Below are positions 59,781-64,000 of a DNA stretch of 64,000 nt, piece by piece. Positions within the stretch are counted from its first letter, which is position 1; each line of letters opens with the position of its first letter. Position numbers and translations under genes: made by a program. The stretch comes from an uncultured Pseudomonadales bacterium. GTDB lineage: Bacteria > Pseudomonadota > Gammaproteobacteria > Pseudomonadales > Azotimanducaceae. The notes under the pieces were generated by a model that saw only the letters and a program-made list of their open reading frames with translations, was not told the origin of the DNA and ran no database searches. The stretch spans positions 1 to 64,000 of the forward strand of contig CAKZWF010000033.1 in assembly GCA_937921865.1 (NCBI GenBank), given 5' to 3'.

Positions 59781-59822
59781 AGCGCTGTTACGGCTGTCGG
59801 TCCTGGGATGATCGCCAACGCA

Positions 59823-61115
59823 TCACGGGCATTCAAGCGAATCTGGTGATTGTGGCGCGGTTTTCTTTTTCTGTCGGCGGCGCCGGGGCGTGCGACCGGT
59901 GAGGGCACCAACCATTTTCTCTCGTTCCTCAGGGTCAACCTGCTGATAGCGCGTCCACCATTCTCCCGGCTCCACCACATCTTCGCCGGTTTCACCTCGC
60001 AGCAGCAGGAAATCATAGCCGGCGCGGAAGCGGGGGTTTTCTGCTAGACGGGTAATGTTGCGCGGGCGTCGCTCAACAAGTCGTTCCTGCAGGCTCCAGA
60101 CATCGCGCACAAACTGGCTGAAGCGTCGCGGAACTGCGATCACCTGCTGTTGGGCTGCCAGTGTTTCAGCCGCGGCCAGAAACCGGGCTTCTGCTGGTTT
60201 AACCGTGCTTTCATGATCCCGCACCCTGGCCTGATAGTCTTTCCAGAGCAGCACCGCGATCATGAAACCGGGGGTGATGGGCTTGTCCTCGGCAATCCGC
60301 TCGTCGGTGTTCTGCATTGCCTGCCTTATGAGCGGATCATCGGGTGCTGTGTTGGGGAACAGAACCACGCTCAGCGGGCAGTCGGCGAGCAGTCTCCAGG
60401 CGCGTTCACCATAGCCGGACAGCAGCAGTTTGAGCATTTCGTCAAACAGTCTGGCGGGTGGGATCGCACTCATCGCGCTGGCAGCCTCCGGCAACAGGCG
60501 GGTGATTTCGGTATCCAGGGTGAAGCCGATTTTTGCCTGGAATCGAATAGCCCTCAGCGCGCGTACTGGATCCTCGCGCAATCGTGTTGCGGTATCTCCG
60601 ATGAAGCGCAGACGGCGGTGTTTCAGATCTTCCAATCCGCCTACATAGTCGACAACTGTCTCACTGGTCGGATCGTAATAGAGGGCATTGATGGTGAAAT
60701 CACGGCGGAAGGCGTCTTCTTCAAGCGTGCCATAGACATTGTCGCGCAGAATCATGCCTTCATCTGAATGGCTGCGGTCGTCACTCTGCTTGGCACTGGT
60801 GTTGCTTCGAAACGTCGAGACCTCAATCAGCTCCCGACCGACACGAACATGGGCTATGCGGAATCTTCTGCCCACCAGTCGCGAGCGGCGGAACAGAGCT
60901 TTGACTTCTTCGGGCGTGGCGTTGGTGGCCACGTCGAAATCTTTCGGCTGGTGTTCGAGCAGCAGGTCACGCACACAACCACCCACCAGATAGGCGCTGA
61001 AGCCTTCCTGCTGCAGACGGCTGACCACTTCGACTCCGTGCTGATCAACAAGCATCGGATCAATGCCGTGCTCGGCCCTTTCCAGGCGTACCGGGTTGTT
61101 GGCGGCCGCGTTCAA
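59823..61115 (-). CDS. pcnB: Poly(A) polymerase I
   Basis: Adds 3' poly(A) tails that promote RNA decay, so it is functionally linked to PNPase. The nucleotidyltransferase core is 'AYLVGGCVRDLLLEHQPKDFDVATNA' with the metal-binding D-x-D. 'GTLEEDAFRRDFTINALYYD' and 'REDPVRALRAIRFQAKIGF' identify the poly(A) polymerase type. A basic tail 'GRTPRRRRQKKK' ends the 430 aa. Overlaps the upstream regulator by 4 bp. Confidence 0.93.
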   Translation of the reverse strand: MNAAANNPVRLERAEHGIDPMLVDQHGVEVVSRLQQEGFSAYLVGGCVRDLLLEHQPKDFDVATNATPEEVKALFRRSRLVGRRFRIAHVRVGRELIEVSTFRSNTSAKQSDDRSHSDEGMILRDNVYGTLEEDAFRRDFTINALYYDPTSETVVDYVGGLEDLKHRRLRFIGDTATRLREDPVRALRAIRFQAKIGFTLDTEITRLLPEAASAMSAIPPARLFDEMLKLLLSGYGERAWRLLADCPLSVVLFPNTAPDDPLIRQAMQNTDERIAEDKPITPGFMIAVLLWKDYQARVRDHESTVKPAEARFLAAAETLAAQQQVIAVPRRFSQFVRDVWSLQERLVERRPRNITRLAENPRFRAGYDFLLLRGETGEDVVEPGEWWTRYQQVDPEEREKMVGALTGRTPRRRRQKKKTAPQSPDSLECP

Positions 61116-62380
61116 GAAACGTCTCGGCGGGGGCCCCGCTTGCGGGTTTTCTTACGTGGGATATTCAGCCGCTGGCGGCGCTCCCAGAGGCTTTTACGGC
61201 TGATTCCGAGTCGTTCTGCGAGTTCGGTTTCAGTCAACTGGTCCTGATGGGCGGTGACAAAACTGACGAAGTAGTCCTCCATGGTCTGATCCGGCGTCTG
61301 GGCGGCCAGGTTGTCGATGACTGGTGCTGCAGTTTCGATTGCCAGCAGCGAAGTTGTGATGGCATCTTCGCCCAGAATAACCGCCCTTTCGATCGCATTC
61401 TCCAATTCTCTGACATTGCCGGGCCAATGGTAGCTGACCAGGCTGTCTTTCGCCTCGCTGCTGAAACCCGGCTTGGGTTTACCCAGGCGTCGGCTGGTGC
61501 GGGTGAGTATGTCTTCCGCCAGCTGCAGGATGTCTTCACCCCGGTCCCGCAGTGGTGGAATATCCAGCGACACGACTTTCAGTCGATAGTAGAGATCCTG
61601 ACGGAACTGCTGGCTTTCGATCAGTCCGGCGAGATCTCGCTGGGTCGCAGCGATCAGTCTGACATTGGCGGTACTGCCGGCCAGCACCTGCAGAAGTCGT
61701 CCCTGGACGTCGAGCGGAAGTTCCCCGATCTCATCCAAAAACAGGGTGCCGCCCTCCGCAGCCTCCAGCAGGCCGCGATGGTCCTCCTGCTGGTCATGAC
61801 CAAACAGCTCAGCTTCGATCAGGTGAGTGGGTATCGCCGCGCAGTTTACCGAGATCAGCGCGGCCAGGCGGCGCTGACTGCGGGCGTGCAGCGCTCGGGC
61901 GACTAGTTCTTTACCGGTGCCGGATTCTCCGGATATCAGAACCGTTGACTCAGTCGGAGCGACTTTGCCTATGTGCTCCAACAGTGCTCGCATCGGTGGA
62001 CTGTCGCCACCCAGAGAAAAATCGCCGGACCGATCAGCACCGGTTTCAGCTAGTGCTCCATGAACGGGTATCAACAGCTGGTCGGCCGTTTCCGGATAGG
62101 CCTGGTAGTGGCTGGCGCCGGTCTTCATGGCTTTCACTGCCTCAGCAACCGTAGCCTGGCGGGAGAGAATCAGGACCGGCGTTCCCTGAGCCTGCGCAGC
62201 CAGCCTGGCACCAAAAGATTCATCACCGATAATGACGTCAGCGTTGCCCAGAGAGCCGAATTGCTCGGTAGCCGCGGATATCGACTCGGCGGTGAGCACA
62301 ACATGTCCATCCGCCTCAAGCCACTTGGCAAGTTGCGCTCGGCTGCCATCTGCGGGTATTAGGATCACAATACGACTCAT
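61112..62380 (-). CDS. CbrB-like AAA+ regulator with degenerate receiver and no GAFTGA loop
   Basis: NtrC-class architecture of 422 aa: receiver-like domain, AAA+ domain, Fis-type helix-turn-helix ('TETELAERLGISRKSLWERRQRL'). The AAA+ core has Walker A 'SGESGTGKELVARAL' and Walker B 'GGTLFLDEIGEL'. Where family members have GAFTGA, this one reads 'ELFGHDQQEDHRGLLEAAEGG', about six residues shorter. The receiver lacks the acidic pair ('VILIPADGS') and the conserved Lys ('YQAYPETAD'), so phosphorylation is doubtful. Position before pcnB is that of Pseudomonas cbrB, but no cbrA-like kinase adjoins. It may act with sigma-70, like TyrR, or by binding DNA only (inference). Start at ATG 62380 rather than 62398. 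Confidence 0.88.
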   Translation of the reverse strand: MSRIVILIPADGSRAQLAKWLEADGHVVLTAESISAATEQFGSLGNADVIIGDESFGARLAAQAQGTPVLILSRQATVAEAVKAMKTGASHYQAYPETADQLLIPVHGALAETGADRSGDFSLGGDSPPMRALLEHIGKVAPTESTVLISGESGTGKELVARALHARSQRRLAALISVNCAAIPTHLIEAELFGHDQQEDHRGLLEAAEGGTLFLDEIGELPLDVQGRLLQVLAGSTANVRLIAATQRDLAGLIESQQFRQDLYYRLKVVSLDIPPLRDRGEDILQLAEDILTRTSRRLGKPKPGFSSEAKDSLVSYHWPGNVRELENAIERAVILGEDAITTSLLAIETAAPVIDNLAAQTPDQTMEDYFVSFVTAHQDQLTETELAERLGISRKSLWERRQRLNIPRKKTRKRGPRRDVS

Positions 62381-62417
62381 GCGGCGCGATGTTACCAAAA
62401 TCCGCCCGCGCCGGCCT

Positions 62418-63275
62418 TCATGTCTCGACCACGATATCCCGCCTGGGAATTTTTTCGAGCCGCCATTGTGCCGTTGCCCAGTCCAGCAGGCTGCTGCAGG
62501 TCGCTTCGCGCATCTCTGGCGTCACCAGGAAACCCAATGCAGCCAGTACGGTGCTGATGTTTTTCGACGCGTGTCGACTCTCAATGGGCTGTGCGCCGTG
62601 CTGTTTGGACAACTTCTGGCCATTGGCATGGATCAGGGTGGGCACATGGGCATACGCCGGTACGCTCAGACCCAGAGCGTCGATCAGGAATATCTGCCGG
62701 GCAGTGTTGTCCAGCAGATCCCTGCCGCGCACTACGTGTGAAATATCATCGTCGCCATCATCCACCGCGGTGGCCAGCTGGTAGGCGATCAGACCATCGC
62801 GCCTGCGGATGATGAAGTCGCCGAGAGTGTCACTGAGCCTCACTGTTTGGGGGCCCATGACGCCGTCGTCGAAAGAAATGGGTTGCTCATTGACGCGAAT
62901 TCGCACCGCACAGTCTGATCGTGGTTGTCGATGGTCTCGGCAGGTTCCCGGGTAGATCGACTGCCCCGCAAGCAGTCTTCGGGAACAGTTGCAGTAGAAA
63001 GACTGATCTGTCAGTTGTTGGAGAGCGTTTTCATAAACCGGCAGGCGCTCGCTCTGGCGTTGCACAGGGCCGTCCCAGATCAGGTCATGGGCTTCCAGGG
63101 CATGCAGAATCTCTGCTTCAGCGCCAGGCTGGTTGCGATGAACATCGAGGTCGTCGATGCGCAGGCGCCACCGATAGCCGCGGGCCCGGGCGTCCAGGAA
63201 GCTGGCGGTTGCAGCCAGCAGAGAACCAAGATGCAGTGGGCCGGTTGGCGAGGGGGCAAACCGGCCAGCAGTCAT
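62418..63275 (-). CDS. gluQ: Glutamyl-Q tRNA(Asp) synthetase
   Basis: Truncated GluRS-like enzyme that attaches glutamate to queuosine of tRNA-Asp. The class I signature is 'GRFAPSPTGPLHLGSLL', and the KMSKS equivalent is 'GQKLSKQHGA'. A zinc-binding C-x-C...C cluster is visible in 'YCNCSRRLL' and 'YPGTC'. No anticodon-binding domain, 285 aa. Start ATG 63275 lies 7 bp after the dksA stop; the track ORF runs through dksA and is trimmed. dksA-gluQ is a conserved pair. Confidence 0.95.
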   Translation of the reverse strand: MTAGRFAPSPTGPLHLGSLLAATASFLDARARGYRWRLRIDDLDVHRNQPGAEAEILHALEAHDLIWDGPVQRQSERLPVYENALQQLTDQSFYCNCSRRLLAGQSIYPGTCRDHRQPRSDCAVRIRVNEQPISFDDGVMGPQTVRLSDTLGDFIIRRRDGLIAYQLATAVDDGDDDISHVVRGRDLLDNTARQIFLIDALGLSVPAYAHVPTLIHANGQKLSKQHGAQPIESRHASKNISTVLAALGFLVTPEMREATCSSLLDWATAQWRLEKIPRRDIVVET

Positions 63276-63282
63276 CTCGCGA

Positions 63283-63738
63283 CTAGCCGTGGAGCTGCTT
63301 TTCTTTGATTTCGTCGAGCGATTTGCAGTCGACGCACTGTGATGCTGTCGGACGGGCCTCAAGGCGCCGCAGGCCGATTTCGACGCCGCAGGTATCGCAG
63401 TAACCGAAGTCGTTCTGATCCAGACGATCGATAGTTTGATCAATTTTCTTGATCAACTTGCGTTCCCGGTCCCGGGTGCGCAGTTCGATGCTGAACTCTT
63501 CTTCCTGGGTCGCGCGATCAGCCGGATCCGGAAAATTGGCGGCTTCGTCGCGCATGTGACCGACGGTCCGATCGACCTCTTCCATGAGTTCCTGACGCCA
63601 TTTCATCAGGATGTCGCGAAAGTGGTCCATCTGGCTATCGCTCATATAAGCCTCGTTCTTCTTGGGCTTATAGGGCGTAAAATTCTTAAACGGAGAGTCA
63701 GATTTTGCTGCGGACTTTTTCCGTGCTGTAGTTGCCAT
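63283..63738 (-). CDS. dksA: RNA polymerase-binding transcription factor DksA
   Basis: Works with ppGpp in the secondary channel of RNA polymerase to reprogram transcription on starvation. The coiled coil carries the tip motif within 'FPDPADRATQEEE' (DPADRA). The C-terminal zinc finger is 'YCDTCGVEIGLRRLEARPTASQCVDC', with all four cysteines, so this is the zinc-binding paralogue. 151 aa from ATG 63738, with a basic N-terminal extension. The track start at 63984 is rejected. Confidence 0.97.
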   Translation of the reverse strand: MATTARKKSAAKSDSPFKNFTPYKPKKNEAYMSDSQMDHFRDILMKWRQELMEEVDRTVGHMRDEAANFPDPADRATQEEEFSIELRTRDRERKLIKKIDQTIDRLDQNDFGYCDTCGVEIGLRRLEARPTASQCVDCKSLDEIKEKQLHG

Positions 63739-63835
63739 ATCCCTGAAATTCCTACTGCAGGTGAAAAAAACGGGTGTGGAATGTGGCCCGAAATTGAAGG
63801 GCGCGTACGCTACCAGAACATCGACACATTCGCCA

Positions 63836-63841
63836 TATAAT
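63836..63841 (+). promoter_or_regulatory. Possible -10 box of the aminotransferase gene
   Basis: TATAAT lies 44 bp upstream of the ATG at 63886, in the divergent gap with dksA. No convincing -35 hexamer at the usual distance. Confidence 0.35.
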
Positions 63842-63885
63842 CGATGCAACATTTTTACTGTTTTGAGGAGTCGCCAGTAGCAGCC

Positions 63886-64000
63886 ATGTATGCAGATCGT
63901 TTGCAGGAGATCGCCCCCTTTCGGGTCATGGAACTCATGGAGCGGGCCAAAGAGCTCGAATCCCGAGGCAAGCGCGTGGTCCATTTCGAGGTTGGCGAGC
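63886..64000 (+). CDS. Class I/II pyridoxal-phosphate aminotransferase, 5' fragment
   Basis: The gene is cut by the right edge and absent from the track. From ATG 63886 I read 'MYADRLQEIAPFRVMELMERAKE...VVHFEVGE', the N-terminal pattern of fold-type I aminotransferases of the AspC/alanine transaminase group ('...FRVMELMxRAxELE...VIHLEVGEPD'). A 'GAGGAG' lies upstream at 63865-63870, further away than usual. The PLP lysine and substrate-determining regions are outside the window. Confidence 0.75.
   Translation, partial: MYADRLQEIAPFRVMELMERAKELESRGKRVVHFEVGE

Noticed and set aside
59777-60016. Remnant of folK in the 79-aa minus-strand ORF
   Set aside because: It overlaps the pcnB 3' end in another frame and shows no HPPK motif.

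Overview
The window is a contiguous piece of a chromosome from a free-living gammaproteobacterium, most likely a marine or aquatic member of the Pseudomonadales/Cellvibrionales side of the class. This rests on gene order (dnaJ-dapB-carAB-greA-yhbY-rlmE-ftsH-folP-glmM-tpiA-secG-tRNA-Leu-tRNA-fMet-rimP-nusA-infB-rbfA-truB-rpsO-pnp, and dksA-gluQ-regulator-pcnB), the TonB receptor type and the accessory enzymes. Lineage is an inference; no rRNA is present.

Layout. Bases 1-26000 are mostly accessory: a GAF-PP2C-STAS signalling protein cut by the left edge, pyrC, a metY-type sulfhydrylase, a lone GT4 glycosyltransferase, a serine hydrolase, a PhyH dioxygenase, a GST, a DUF4105 membrane protein, a FrnE/DsbA-like protein, two decayed hydrolase genes fused by deletion, then a TonB receptor - lipoprotein cytochrome c - Tat FAD oxidase - Tat PLP enzyme cassette. 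Small envelope proteins, a quinone-oxidoreductase-like enzyme, a CASTOR/POLLUX-type channel, an orphan lumazine synthase, smpB, an SNF-family transporter and ratA-rnfH follow. Bases 26000-55400 are housekeeping: bamE, recN, the hrcA-grpE-dnaK-dnaJ heat-shock cluster, dapB-carAB, greA, yhbY/rlmE, ftsH-folP-glmM-tpiA-secG, two tRNAs, and the rimP-to-pnp transcription/translation operon. Bases 55400-64000 are read mostly leftward: dksA, gluQ, a CbrB-like regulator, pcnB, a deoxynucleoside kinase, pgi and acs, with a class I/II aminotransferase starting divergently and cut by the right edge.

Main discoveries. (1) The FrnE-like gene at 9861-10499 is missed as one ORF because its first catalytic cysteine codon is UGA, giving UPWC. 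A strong ribosome-binding site, an otherwise intact frame and a hairpin at the expected SECIS distance make it a strong selenoprotein candidate. (2) The regulator upstream of pcnB, in the place where Pseudomonas has cbrB, has a degenerate receiver domain and has lost the GAFTGA loop needed to touch sigma-54. (3) The receptor/cytochrome/FAD oxidase/PLP enzyme cassette looks like an exported oxidation pathway for an unknown imported compound. (4) grpE and dnaK each have a sigma-32-like promoter, while the HrcA operator CIRCE is not visible. (5) The carAB and rimP-nusA leaders carry terminator-like hairpins, and a four-copy 16-bp tandem repeat starts at the rlmE stop codon.

All assignments are from reading the sequence; no database search was possible.
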